A DNA stretch of 64,000 nucleotides from Janibacter sp. HTCC2649 (GTDB taxonomy: Bacteria > Actinomycetota > Actinomycetes > Actinomycetales > Dermatophilaceae), in contig NZ_CH672413.1 in NCBI RefSeq assembly GCF_000152705.1, positions 930,001-994,000 on the forward strand, given 5' to 3'. Below, piece by piece: positions 19,544 to 27,107 of this stretch. Both the position numbers and the translations under genes were made by a program. Below the pieces are notes generated by a model, which was not told the DNA's origin, did no database searches, and saw nothing but the letters and a program-made list of their open reading frames with translations. Every line of letters starts with the position of its first letter. The stretch's first letter is position 1.

Positions 19544-20059
19544 TCAGCCGACCTTGTGCAGCCAACGGACGGGCGCGCCGTCACCGGCGTAGCGGAACGG
19601 CTCGAGCTCGTTGTCCCAGTCCGTGCCGAGGACCTCTTCGACCATCTCCGTGATGGCCTCGGGTGATCCCTGCGCGAGCATGAGGATCTCCTTGAGGCGC
19701 TCCTCGTTGATGACGTTGTCACCGCTGGCGGAGGTGTTGGAGTGGTGGATGCCCAGACTCGGGGTGTGGGACCAGCGCGAGCCGTCACAGCCAGCACTCG
19801 GGTCCTCGGTCACCTCGTAGCGCAGGCCCTGCCATCCGCGCAGGGTGGAGGCCAAGCGGGCGCCCGTGCCCTGCTCACCGATCCAGGACCACTCACCACG
19901 GTTGAAGCCGGGCGCAGCCGGCTGCGGGGTCCAGTCGATGGAGACGCGCGAGCCCGTAGCGGACTCGAGCGCCCAGTTGATGTGAGGGCACAGCGCTGCC
20001 GGGGCCGAGTGGATGAACACCACTCCCCGGGTCGACACACGTCGCGTCGCGACAGACAT
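19544..20059 (-). CDS. DUF3145 family protein
   Basis: 171 residues from ATG 20059, preceded on its strand by GAGGCC. An upstream extension of 43 codons is rejected because it runs through a basic, non-protein-like stretch. The DUF3145 family is restricted to actinobacteria and is often found beside the fab/acc cluster, as here, where it converges on accD. The sequence is soluble with no signal peptide and many aromatic residues (WTPQPAAPGFNRGEWSWIG). A link to fatty acid metabolism is inferred only from this conserved neighbourhood; no activity is known. Confidence 0.88.
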   Translation of the reverse strand: MSVATRRVSTRGVVFIHSAPAALCPHINWALESATGSRVSIDWTPQPAAPGFNRGEWSWIGEQGTGARLASTLRGWQGLRYEVTEDPSAGCDGSRWSHTPSLGIHHSNTSASGDNVINEERLKEILMLAQGSPEAITEMVEEVLGTDWDNELEPFRYAGDGAPVRWLHKVG

Positions 20060-20478
20060 CCTGGCCTCCTTCACGTGCAAGGGACGTCTTCCCCAACGCC
20101 GTCGCACGTGTCTCTTGGAGGCAACAGATTCTGTATGCCGTTCAGCTTGCTGTGAGGGTGCCTCACGCACCGTTGTCAAAAGCCCCACGAGCGAACTCGG
20201 GAACCGTGAGCCACATCATGCCGCATGAGCACCAAGAACACCATGCGCGACACACGTTGACTCAGACCACACGCGTTGCTGCTCTCCTTACTGCACGTAA
20301 CTAGTTATAAAGAACAATGTTCTCTAGTGACTATTTCCCAGATAGTCCTGAGCACGAATACCTACATTAACTATCTCATCTGGTCATTTCGGGTTGCGGG
20401 GCATGACTAGGAGCCTCACGCTGTGATCGCACCCGGAATTCGGGCATCCCCTGCTAGCACCACGAGGAGTACCCACGA
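20060..20478. other. non-coding 419-bp stretch with an AT-rich block
   Basis: No credible gene is seen. Bases about 20280-20400 are much richer in A+T than the surroundings and contain the palindrome AGAACAATGTTCT (20311-20323) flanked by CTAG on both sides. The stretch separates the divergent DUF3145 and secreted-propeller genes and probably holds both promoters; the palindrome is a candidate operator. Confidence 0.5.
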
Positions 20479-21660
20479 ATGGGAACCCACACCACTTTTG
20501 CCCGCCCCCTGCTGGCTGCCGTTGTTGTCGCCGCCGCAAGCATCAGCTGCCTCTCCGCCGCACCGGCCCAGGCCAAGAAGCCCACACCTCCCCCGCCAGC
20601 CACGACCGCCCTGCCGACCTATCCGACCTCCGTGGTCGGTGTGAGTCCGCAGGCAATGGAGAAGCCCAACGAGTCCGGGCGGACAATTCGCAGCCTGACG
20701 ATGGACAACGGGAAGTTCTACGTCGGCTATGGGGACTACATCATCAATGGCGGCCCGACGAAGGTCACCACGTTCGACCCCACGACGAAGGTTTTCGCGG
20801 AGTCCGGTCTGACGGCACCGACCGAGGAGATCACGACCTTCCGCAAGATCAATGGCAAGCTCTACGCCCCCTGGAGTGACCCGACCGGCTCGGCCACGGC
20901 CAACCAGGGCTATTCCACGAATGCGAGCGGCACGTGGACCAACAAGTTCGCGGCCCCGGCAGAGCACGTCTTCGACGTCGCCACCCTCACCGGCTCGGAC
21001 CTCTGGATGGTCGGGTCGGCCAAGAACGTCGTGGACGGCAAGGGCGGCGCCGCTGCCTACCGGTCCACCGACGGCGGTGCCACTTGGTCGCTCGTGTCCA
21101 AGGACACCTCGAGCACCGAGATGGGTCGCGAACGCTACTACTGGGCCGCAGCGCTCAACGGGAAGATGTACATGCAGGCTCAGGACGTGCTCGAGGGCGC
21201 TCCCCTGCGAGTCTTCAACGGCACCTCGTGGTCGACGATGCCCGGAGTGACTCCGTGCTCCACCGTCGAGGCGCGGGCGGTCGAGGTCTTCAAGGGCAAG
21301 ATCATCTGCACGAAGTACGGATACGGGGTCATGGCCTTTGACGGCACCCGGGCCACGCAGGTGATGCCGCAGACCAGCTGGAACGTGCTCGACTTCGACG
21401 TCCCCGGTGACGGCTACATCTACGCCCTCTCGCGCGGCGGTGTCTACCGCAGCGCAGACGGACTCAGCTGGACCGGCCTGACCACCGTGCCCGAGTACGC
21501 CTGGGCCATCGGTGTGCACAACGGAACGATCTACCTCGGCGAGCGCCTCAACGGCACGATCCGCAAGGTCGACGGCCTGAACACCAATGCCCTCGCGACC
21601 ACGACGGCAACGACGACCAGCACGGCAACGTGCAAGGGGAAGTCTGGCAAGACCTGCTGA
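20479..21660 (+). CDS. secreted beta-propeller-like protein
   Basis: 393 residues from ATG 20479, 6 bases after CACGAGGAG. A Sec signal peptide is clear (hydrophobic core about residues 12-30, LLAAVVVAAASISCLSAAPA, cleavage after AQA). The mature protein has repeated short motifs typical of beta-propellers (AYRSTDGGATWSLVS, VYRSADGLSWTGL, NGKMYMQAQD), including BNR/Asp-box-like SxDGGxTW. The tail is Thr-rich and ends in CKGKSGKTC, a possible disulfide. No catalytic residues can be assigned, so it may bind a surface ligand. A terminator follows. It is the last chromosomal gene before the mobile element. Confidence 0.8.
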   Translation: MGTHTTFARPLLAAVVVAAASISCLSAAPAQAKKPTPPPPATTALPTYPTSVVGVSPQAMEKPNESGRTIRSLTMDNGKFYVGYGDYIINGGPTKVTTFDPTTKVFAESGLTAPTEEITTFRKINGKLYAPWSDPTGSATANQGYSTNASGTWTNKFAAPAEHVFDVATLTGSDLWMVGSAKNVVDGKGGAAAYRSTDGGATWSLVSKDTSSTEMGRERYYWAAALNGKMYMQAQDVLEGAPLRVFNGTSWSTMPGVTPCSTVEARAVEVFKGKIICTKYGYGVMAFDGTRATQVMPQTSWNVLDFDVPGDGYIYALSRGGVYRSADGLSWTGLTTVPEYAWAIGVHNGTIYLGERLNGTIRKVDGLNTNALATTTATTTSTATCKGKSGKTC

Positions 21661-21676
21661 CCCAGCGCAGGTGACG

Positions 21677-21711
21677 AAGGCGGGTCGACCCACACCGGGT
21701 CGGCCCGCCTT
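21677..21711 (+). terminator. terminator after secreted propeller gene
   Basis: 15-base arms (21677-21691, 21697-21711, core AAGGCGGG...CCCGCCTT) with one G-U pair and a 5-base loop, ending in TCTGTC. It stands just left of the mobile-element boundary. Confidence 0.85.
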
Positions 21712-21724
21712 CTGTCGTCCAAGG

Positions 21725-21769
21725 GAGTGGGGCGGCTGGGGCTTGAACCCAGGACCGACGGATTATGAG
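21725..21769. repeat. left attachment site (attL) of the integrated element
   Basis: 45-bp sequence identical to 33707-33751. It contains the 3' half of tRNA-Met (acceptor end, T arm, anticodon stem and loop up to ATTATGAG) on the minus strand and then diverges, so it is the truncated tRNA copy left by site-specific integration. Confidence 0.95.
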
Positions 21770-22257
21770 GCGGATTCAGGGCCGAGGGCCAGTAGGCCGC
21801 TGGCCTGCCCAGACACCACGTCGAGGCAGGTCAGAGGCCCTTTCCATGGCTGAGCCTGTCTCGGTCTGTCATGCCGTGGATTCGCATGCCGATGGCCCCA
21901 GAATGGCCCCCAACGTCTGACTGGCCCTGAGTCGGGGTGGATCGACCGTGACACGGCTTGCCAGCGTCGCTCATCCTCTTCGGCTTGCGGCTTGCCTTCA
22001 GCCGCCGCCGTGCTCTACGTTTGCGCCTGCAACATCCTGTGTGACCGCGAAGTCATCCTCCGCCGCAACCACCTTGGCTCAGCCAAGACAAGGCCGGTAT
22101 TCGAGGCTCTGATACCCACGAGCGGCCAGCATCGGGCCTCCCTCCAGGGACGTATGGAGACGGGCGCGCGAGCAGATCAACTGTCAGCAGATTGGCAGTG
22201 GTCTAGCCGTGCGCCCTTTGTCGTCTCTAGCCGCTGCCTCCTACTCAGGAGGTCCAC
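21770..22257. other. left-end non-coding region of the element
   Basis: No convincing gene. It contains a pair of ATGGCCCC boxes at 21892 and 21903 that mirror a pair near the right end, and the promoter region for the excisionase gene. A short open frame at 21992-22288 overlaps the excisionase start and does not look coding. Confidence 0.5.
21892..21911. promoter_or_regulatory. candidate integrase arm-type sites, left
   Basis: ATGGCCCCA (21892-21900) and ATGGCCCCC (21903-21911) are direct repeats with an 11-base period, 123 bases inside attL. The same pair with the same 2-base spacing occurs at 33620-33639 inside attR, as expected of arm-type sites for a tyrosine integrase. Confidence 0.45.
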
Positions 22258-22437
22258 ATGGACACCTTGCTCAACAAGAAGGACGTAGCCGCTCGTCTCG
22301 GCGTCTCGGCTCGGACGACGACCCGCCTCATCGAGTCCGGTCACCTGAAAGCTCTCAAGATTGGTGCGCAGGTTCGCATCCGCCAGAGCGACCTCGACAA
22401 GTTCATCGCAGCGCAGTTGAAGGCAGGCGCGCGATGA
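22258..22437 (+). CDS. excisionase (AlpA/MerR-like helix-turn-helix)
   Basis: 59 residues from ATG 22258, with a textbook AGGAGG site 5 bases before it. MDTLLNKKDVAARLGVSART is the start of a winged HTH of the excisionase family (helix-turn-helix about residues 8-30, then a wing with KIGAQVRIRQSDLDKFI). Such proteins bend attachment-site DNA and direct the integrase to excise. It is the first gene from the left end and the integrase gene is 7 kb away, unusual but known in satellites and elements with modular layouts. The stop overlaps the next start (ATGA). Confidence 0.85.
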   Translation: MDTLLNKKDVAARLGVSARTTTRLIESGHLKALKIGAQVRIRQSDLDKFIAAQLKAGAR

Positions 22438-22745
22438 GCGCCGAAAAAGTCGAGCGCGTGTTCCGTAACGCGACTACGTGGCAGGACGACGACCTTGCTG
22501 TCTCGGTCGCCGACCTCACCGAGTGCGTGGACGAGGACGGCGATCCGGACGTGGACAAGATCTACGGCGAGGCCCATCGGCTCGTCACCGAGCGCCCCTA
22601 CTTGAAGGGGCCGAAGGGGTCTCTCGGCAGCGACGTTCCGCATGGCCCGACGGCTCCGCTCGTCGGCAGCGGTCGGAGGCGGTACGGGCAACCCGCCCTC
22701 GATGAGTCAACCCTGCGTCGGAAGTATCCCGCGCTGAACGCCTGA
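22434..22745 (+). CDS. hypothetical protein coupled to excisionase
   Basis: 103 residues from ATG 22434, whose triplet overlaps the excisionase stop by 4 bases, so the two are translated together. The sequence is acidic in its first half (TECVDEDGDPDVDKIYGEAH) and Gly/Arg-rich with little predicted fold in its second half (GPKGSLGSDVPHGPTAPL). I do not recognise a family. Tight coupling to an excisionase suggests a role in excision or early regulation of the element, but this rests on position only. An imperfect hairpin follows the stop at about 22747-22791. Confidence 0.7.
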   Translation: MSAEKVERVFRNATTWQDDDLAVSVADLTECVDEDGDPDVDKIYGEAHRLVTERPYLKGPKGSLGSDVPHGPTAPLVGSGRRRYGQPALDESTLRRKYPALNA

Positions 22746-22825
22746 GTGCTGGCCTGCCGCGCCACCATCCCCACGGCAGCAGGGCCAGCCAGCCGTCAGA
22801 CCGTGGAACAGCACCAGCAAGCCCA

Positions 22826-22863
22826 CCCAGCCGACCTCCGTTCTTGCGACGGTCAGGTCGGCT
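22826..22863 (+). terminator. hairpin terminator after the first element operon
   Basis: CAGCCGACCT at its left edge pairs with AGGTCGGCTG at its right edge, with additional inner pairing CCGT/ACGG. It lies 80 bases after the hypothetical gene and before the next, separately translated gene. Confidence 0.65.
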
Positions 22864-23018
22864 GAGTGCGAAACCTGCGAATCGTAGCGACGTCTCACGA
22901 CGCCGCGTCTCGTGAAAACTCAACTGCCACAACGGAATTGGCACTTGCGGATTGCCCCGGTGGCTCAGTTGGCTGGTTCCACCGGGGTAAACCGGCCCGC
23001 TACAGCAAGGAGCAAGTC

Positions 23019-23252
23019 ATGGCAGGAAAGCCTGGTCGACCCAAGCAGTTCGACCACGTCGTGGAGGTCGCAATTACGTCGGAGCAGTTGGCGCACGTTG
23101 ACCGCGTCGCCACCATGACGGCTCACCCACGAGCAGCGGTCATTCGGGCCTTCATTCAGGACCGACTGGACATCGCTGAGGGTCGCTACTCGGCCTATCC
23201 CGAATCACTACCCGAGGAACACAAGAACACTCTCAGGAAGGCAGGGCACTGA
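23019..23252 (+). CDS. ribbon-helix-helix-like DNA-binding protein
   Basis: 77 residues from ATG 23019, preceded by AAGGAG. After a basic start (MAGKPGRPKQFDHV) comes VVEVAITSEQLAHVDRVA and HPRAAVIRAFIQDRLD, the strand-helix-helix pattern of Arc/CopG/MetJ-type proteins, which bind DNA as dimers through the N-terminal strand. In small integrated elements such proteins are usually repressors or copy-control factors. It begins a run of small genes (23019-23907) spaced by 0-2 bases. Assignment to the fold is by eye, not by a profile search. Confidence 0.65.
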   Translation: MAGKPGRPKQFDHVVEVAITSEQLAHVDRVATMTAHPRAAVIRAFIQDRLDIAEGRYSAYPESLPEEHKNTLRKAGH

Positions 23253-23253
23253 A

Positions 23254-23430
23254 ATGCCGAAGAAGACCGAGCGACTGGAGTCGTACGTCGAGATGGCAAG
23301 AGACCTGGACCGACAGGCACGCGCCGTGTTGGTCGAGGTCCTCCAGGAAGAGGACGCGATTGGCCGCGCTGGCCGCGTCAACACGGACGAACTCGTCAAG
23401 AAGTACTCGATGAACAACGGAGGCAACTGA
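23254..23430 (+). CDS. small hypothetical protein (58 aa)
   Basis: 58 residues from ATG 23254, one base after the preceding stop, and overlapping the next gene by one base (TGATG). The sequence is highly charged and probably all helical (ARDLDRQARAVLVEVLQEED). No family is recognised. Its close packing between the ribbon-helix-helix gene and the next small gene argues that it is translated. It could be a regulator partner or an antitoxin-like peptide, but nothing in the sequence settles this. Confidence 0.6.
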   Translation: MPKKTERLESYVEMARDLDRQARAVLVEVLQEEDAIGRAGRVNTDELVKKYSMNNGGN

Positions 23431-23801
23431 TGCCCAGCAACGCTTTCGCAGCACGCAAGCACGCTGACCTTGACCAGCCGGGGCTGAGTCCCAACGAGGC
23501 CAAGTCCCGCCAGCAGTTCTGGGACCACCTCGAGAAGAACGAGCAGAACCACTTCACCCTCATGGGCCACAACGAGGTTGCCGAGACGGACGCACTCCGC
23601 ACGCGCCACGAGCAGCAGTGCAAGGAGGCCATTCAGCCGCTCATCGAAGGGCTGAAGCAGGCCGAGGCTCGTGGGAAGAGTGCCAGTGAGATCGCGGCGC
23701 TCCGTGAAGAGATTCAAGACTTCATCGCGTACTACGCGGGAGACGGCAAGGACCGTCAGGGGCGTCATCAGCACGATCCAGACCGGCTATGCACGCGCTG
23801 A
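23430..23801 (+). CDS. small charged helical protein, probable 3' frameshift
   Basis: 123 residues from ATG 23430 (start overlaps the previous stop). The body is charged and helical (LSPNEAKSRQQFWDHLEKNE; EARGKSASEIAALREEIQD). After about codon 110 the reading becomes unlikely (QGRHQHDPDRLCTR then stop), while the +1 frame continues with strongly protein-like sequence (GVISTIQTGYARAEEILEDP) to a stop at 23907. The change falls at a run of four G (23759-23762). Removing one G would give one protein of about 158 residues. Function unknown. Confidence 0.6.
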   Translation: MPSNAFAARKHADLDQPGLSPNEAKSRQQFWDHLEKNEQNHFTLMGHNEVAETDALRTRHEQQCKEAIQPLIEGLKQAEARGKSASEIAALREEIQDFIAYYAGDGKDRQGRHQHDPDRLCTR

Positions 23802-23907
23802 GGAAATCCTTGAGGACCCCGGTGCGTACGCCGATCGGTTCTACGCCAAATATGGCCCGACCCTCGCGGCCACGCGCTTCGAGTCGCGTCCGCCCCGCAA
23901 GAGCTAG
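23763..23907 (+). pseudogene. out-of-frame C-terminal continuation of the preceding gene
   Basis: In the +1 frame relative to the gene starting at 23430, this stretch encodes GVISTIQTGYARAEEILEDP and about 30 more residues, with a natural actinobacterial codon pattern and a stop at 23907, but has no start codon or ribosome-binding site of its own. It is read only if translation shifts frame at the GGGG run, or if the run is a sequencing or recent mutational error. Confidence 0.5.
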
Positions 23908-23913
23908 CGACGT

Positions 23914-23965
23914 CGAACGGCTGGCCTCAGGGGTCGTCATCCCTGCGTCTGAGGTCAGCCGTTCG
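23914..23965 (+). terminator. hairpin terminator
   Basis: 17-base arms (23914-23930 and 23949-23965, core CGAACGGCTG) with one G-U pair and an 18-base loop, 7 bases after the frameshifted continuation ends. That it begins just after 23907 supports 23907, not 23801, as the true end of the gene. Confidence 0.8.
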
Positions 23966-23988
23966 CTTACACACCCAAGGAGAAGAAG

Positions 23989-24354
23989 ATGCGCACACTC
24001 AGCGTGCAGAAGGCCTGTGCCACAGAGCAACCCATCACCCGCGACCACGTTCACGACCTAGGCAGCAGGTACGGCCTCGCCCTCGCGGGCGGAGGGCGCA
24101 GCCCGTACCGAGAGGTCCGCGAGGTCGCTTGGCTCGTCGAGGATCAGTGGAACGACTTCAAGGAGCGCGTCGTCGCTTGGAGGACAATCACGGTATTCCT
24201 CGCCGGCGCTGCCCAGATGCGAGACCTCGAAGTTCTGGACGACCTCTACACGTCCAAGGACGACTATCTCTACTCCGCTGAGTGGCGGCTGATGTTCGTC
24301 CTCAACCACCTTGAAGGCTCAGGTCTCGCCATCGTGCGGATGCCCACCCCATGA
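23989..24354 (+). CDS. hypothetical protein (121 aa)
   Basis: 121 residues from ATG 23989, with AAGGAGAAG just upstream. Soluble, mixed charge, rich in Trp and Leu (REVAWLVEDQWNDFKERVVA; YLYSAEWRLMFVLNHLEGSG). No family is recognised. It starts the transcription unit that runs into the primase-helicase: its stop overlaps the start of the next open frame (ATGA). A replication-accessory role is conceivable from position alone. Confidence 0.65.
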   Translation: MRTLSVQKACATEQPITRDHVHDLGSRYGLALAGGGRSPYREVREVAWLVEDQWNDFKERVVAWRTITVFLAGAAQMRDLEVLDDLYTSKDDYLYSAEWRLMFVLNHLEGSGLAIVRMPTP

Positions 24355-24737
24355 ACGGCCAGTCGGGGAGTCGAGCGGAAGGGATGCGACGGGGCTATGA
24401 GGGCCAGCGTCGCGCCTCTGCCCGACTGCTCCTCCTCGGCTGGCTCCCCACGTCATCTGACCCGGCTCGGAGGAAGAGGGTCCTCAACAAGCCGGGTCAG
24501 AAGTTGGTCCAGGGCGGGACCGTGCCGAGTGAAGGCACTACCCAGCCTACGGAGTGCCGACGGCCCGAACAACCCTCAATATCGCGAGCAATTCGGCTGT
24601 GCTGCAACGTGTTTGGCGAGATAGTCCGTCCTTGCGAAGGCCCCTCCGCTAGCGCAGGCTTGAAGGTGCGGCGCATGGGCAGCGTTGCGGCACAACCGAA
24701 TGCAGCGATACATCGAGTGAAAGGCAACACCCCGTGA
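24351..24737 (+). CDS. doubtful hypothetical protein (128 aa)
   Basis: Open frame of 128 codons that begins in an ATGA overlap with the previous gene and ends in a GTGA overlap with the primase-helicase, which is exactly what a real operon member would do. Against it, the protein is Arg/Ser/Pro-rich with no clear fold, and third positions in its second half are not GC-biased. It may be a fast-evolving gene, a decayed gene, or a non-coding leader of the primase gene. No function can be suggested. Confidence 0.35.
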   Translation: MNGQSGSRAEGMRRGYEGQRRASARLLLLGWLPTSSDPARRKRVLNKPGQKLVQGGTVPSEGTTQPTECRRPEQPSISRAIRLCCNVFGEIVRPCEGPSASAGLKVRRMGSVAAQPNAAIHRVKGNTP

Positions 24738-26848
24738 GCGACACCTCTAGCAAACCCACCCCTTCGCGCCTTGATGCCGTGGCCGCAGCCGTCGACGGGT
24801 ACGTGGGCAGCGATGGACAAGGGAGAGGGACGTGCCCTCTAACCGGCAAGGGTCCAGACAAGTTCGCCTTCTCGATCGGAGAGACGGGCCTCGTCGTTCT
24901 TGTGTGCCACTGCGGCAAGTGCAGCGTTCGCATGGCTGACACCGATTGGTCGAGAAAGGCCGCTGAAGCCTTGGTGGCCCGTGGCGTGCCGCGAGGAACG
25001 TTGCACGCGCTGGCGCACCAGTCAGGGCCACAGAACCGTTCTAGCGCCGATGCCGTCGGCCCAGCGCCCAACCTGCCCTCGGCCGACGCCCTTGACCGAG
25101 CCCAGCACCGCCTCCTCGGTAACCGAAAGCAACTGGACCTCCTGAAGACGCGCGTCGGACTGTCCGTGGAGCAAGCCGTCAACGCTGGCCTTGGTTGGGA
25201 TCCCAACGAGGAACGGGTCTGGCTTCCTGTCGAGGATGAGTCAGGGAACCTGCTCACTATCATCCGACGCGACTTCCGCCCGGTCATGCCAGCGAAGCGC
25301 GTTAAGTCCATGATCTGGAGCGGAAGCAAGGGCGCGTTCCTCTATGCCCCGTTCGGCGTCAGGCAGGGCGAAGAGGTCATCGTCGCAGCCGGTGAACGCG
25401 ACTGCCTCGCGCTGCTCGCGCTCGGCATGAACGCCGTCTGCTTCACAAACGGAGAGAAGGTCGTCCCAGCATCGGAACGGATGACCCCGCTCTTGGGCCA
25501 AGACCTCGTCTTCGCGTACGACAACGACGAGGGCGGCAGGCAGGTCCAGAAGGTTGCCTCCGCACTCCTTCCCCACGCCTCCTCGGTACGGATCGTTAAC
25601 TGGTCCAACGACATCCCCGACGGCTACGACGTGTGGGACATCCTCAGCGACGACAAGCTCGGCATCGGGGCTGTCCAGAAGGCGCTCACTGACGCTAGCC
25701 CGTGGGGTGAGGGGGACGAGAGGGCGCAGCAAGACCAGGCGGAGTTCGACAGGGCGCTGGCACGCGCCCTCGTTACCGAGCGCGTCAGGGACCACATGGC
25801 CGTTCTTCGCGCAGACGCCCTGTTCTCCGCGCCTGTCAGTGACCACACCCTCGCGGAGATGCTGACGAAGGAGCGCGAGCCGCTTCGCTTCACCATCGAG
25901 GACTTGCACCCCGAAGGCAGCAACGGCCTCATCGCCGCGCAGTACAAGGTAGGCAAGACCACCTTGATGATGAATCTGCTCAAGTCGTATGCAGACGGAG
26001 ACAAGTTCCTCGGCAACTTCAGGATGAACCCCGGCGACGGTCGCATCGCCTTGCTCAACTATGAGTTGACCGAGGACATGATCATCGACACCTATCTCAA
26101 GCCGCTCGGCATCGAGAACCCTGACCGGATCGCAGTCCTCAACCTGCGAGGCATGAACTTCGACCTGCGTTCCCCGTCAGCGTTCGCATGGGGTGTGAAG
26201 TGGTTGCAGGACCGAGGCTGCGACGCGCTCATCGTTGACCCGTTCGGCGCGGCTGCACGGCTGGCCAACGAGAACGACAACAGCGAAGCGCGCAACTGGC
26301 TGCTCGGCACCCTCGACCCCTTCAAGGAGGCGGCAGGCATCCGAGATCTGTGGATGCCAGCGCACACCGGACGAGCCGAGAAGGCTGAGGGTTCAGAGCA
26401 TGTGCGCGGTGCGTCGTCGGTGGACGACTGGGCCGACGTGCGCTGGCTCTACACCAAATCGGCCGTGACCGACTCGGACGGCAACACGTTCAGCCGTCGA
26501 TTCATGAGCGCCGCTGGCCGTGGGGTGGACGTGAGCGAGCGACAGATCGGTTTCGACAAGGACGACGGAACGCTCTTCGTGGAGGAGTTCGTCAGCCGAG
26601 CTAAGGCGCGCACCGAGGGCGCGTCCATCCAAGCACTCCGAGTCGCGGCAGCGATGGCTCACCTCAACGACGGCAAGGGGCCAAACACTGGCGCGCTCCA
26701 CGACGCCATGAAGGGCGAGACAGGGGCGATCAAGAGCGGTGTGAAGGAGTCCATCGACAAGGGCTGGCTGGCTGTGTCCAAGGGGCCGAACAACTCCAAG
26801 TTTCTCGGCGTGACAGACGCCGGTCGAGCCGTACTGGGGGACGCATGA
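24734..26848 (+). CDS. primase-helicase (zinc finger, TOPRIM, RecA-fold ATPase)
   Basis: 704 residues from GTG 24734. An N-terminal zinc finger uses Cys34 with Cys58, Cys60 and Cys63 (VCHCGKC). A TOPRIM domain at about 160-300 has the acidic Glu in AAGERDCLALL (about 221) and the DxD in AYDNDEGG (263-265). A RepA/DnaB-like RecA-fold ATPase follows, with Walker A QYKVGKTTL (Lys408) and Walker B LIVDPFG (about Asp502), plus an HTH-like C-terminus. The domain order is that of bifunctional phage and plasmid primase-helicases, so the element likely replicates autonomously after excision. A repeat-rich region follows directly. Confidence 0.9.
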   Translation: MSDTSSKPTPSRLDAVAAAVDGYVGSDGQGRGTCPLTGKGPDKFAFSIGETGLVVLVCHCGKCSVRMADTDWSRKAAEALVARGVPRGTLHALAHQSGPQNRSSADAVGPAPNLPSADALDRAQHRLLGNRKQLDLLKTRVGLSVEQAVNAGLGWDPNEERVWLPVEDESGNLLTIIRRDFRPVMPAKRVKSMIWSGSKGAFLYAPFGVRQGEEVIVAAGERDCLALLALGMNAVCFTNGEKVVPASERMTPLLGQDLVFAYDNDEGGRQVQKVASALLPHASSVRIVNWSNDIPDGYDVWDILSDDKLGIGAVQKALTDASPWGEGDERAQQDQAEFDRALARALVTERVRDHMAVLRADALFSAPVSDHTLAEMLTKEREPLRFTIEDLHPEGSNGLIAAQYKVGKTTLMMNLLKSYADGDKFLGNFRMNPGDGRIALLNYELTEDMIIDTYLKPLGIENPDRIAVLNLRGMNFDLRSPSAFAWGVKWLQDRGCDALIVDPFGAAARLANENDNSEARNWLLGTLDPFKEAAGIRDLWMPAHTGRAEKAEGSEHVRGASSVDDWADVRWLYTKSAVTDSDGNTFSRRFMSAAGRGVDVSERQIGFDKDDGTLFVEEFVSRAKARTEGASIQALRVAAAMAHLNDGKGPNTGALHDAMKGETGAIKSGVKESIDKGWLAVSKGPNNSKFLGVTDAGRAVLGDA

Positions 26849-26861
26849 AGTCGGTTAGTCC

Positions 26862-27000
26862 GGTCCGTCTTCGGTCCGTCTTCAGCGCACAAGACGGACC
26901 CAGTTGGGTCGGTCTGGCTGCACCCGTAGGGGGCAGACCGACCCCACTGCCGTCGGGCCACCAGCCCATCGGTTGGTCTCCCCAGCAAACAAGACAAACC
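26862..27000. other. iteron-like repeat cluster, candidate replication origin
   Basis: Contains GGTCCGTCTTC twice in tandem (26862, 26873) with the inverted AAGACGGACC at 26891, then GGGTCGGTCTG (26906) with exact inverse CAGACCGACCC (26934), then GGTTGGTCT (26971) with AAGACAAACC (26991). Seven related units in 140 bases directly after the primase-helicase gene look like an origin with iterons; the first hairpin (26873-26900) could also end transcription of that gene. A 61-codon frame over this stretch is not credible. Confidence 0.5.
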
Positions 27001-27026
27001 GAAGGCCTCAACAAGAAGGAGCAGTC

Positions 27027-27107
27027 ATGAAAATCCCGTGGTGGTGTCGAGCCAGGTATCGCGAGCGTTGGTATGGACGTCTCTATGCATGGTGGTTGGT
27101 CGCATGA
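27027..27107 (+). CDS. 26-residue Trp-rich peptide
   Basis: ATG 27027 is preceded by AGAAGGAG at ideal spacing and starts MKIPWWCRARYRERWYGRLY, ending AWWLVA; 5 of 26 residues are Trp and 7 are Arg or Lys. The stop overlaps the start of the next gene (ATGA). A strong ribosome-binding site on so short a frame suggests either a coupling leader peptide for the downstream gene or a bioactive membrane-seeking peptide. Confidence 0.55.
   Translation: MKIPWWCRARYRERWYGRLYAWWLVA

Noticed and set aside
20311-20323. LexA box in AGAACAATGTTCT
   Set aside because: The half-sites GAAC and GTTC are 3 bases apart, not the 4 needed for the actinobacterial SOS box.
21992-22288. 98-aa gene at the left end of the element
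   Set aside because: It overlaps the excisionase start and ribosome-binding site and has no coding character.
26845-27030. 61-aa gene overlapping the primase stop
   Set aside because: It covers the inverted repeats and its protein only mirrors them; the repeats explain the sequence better.
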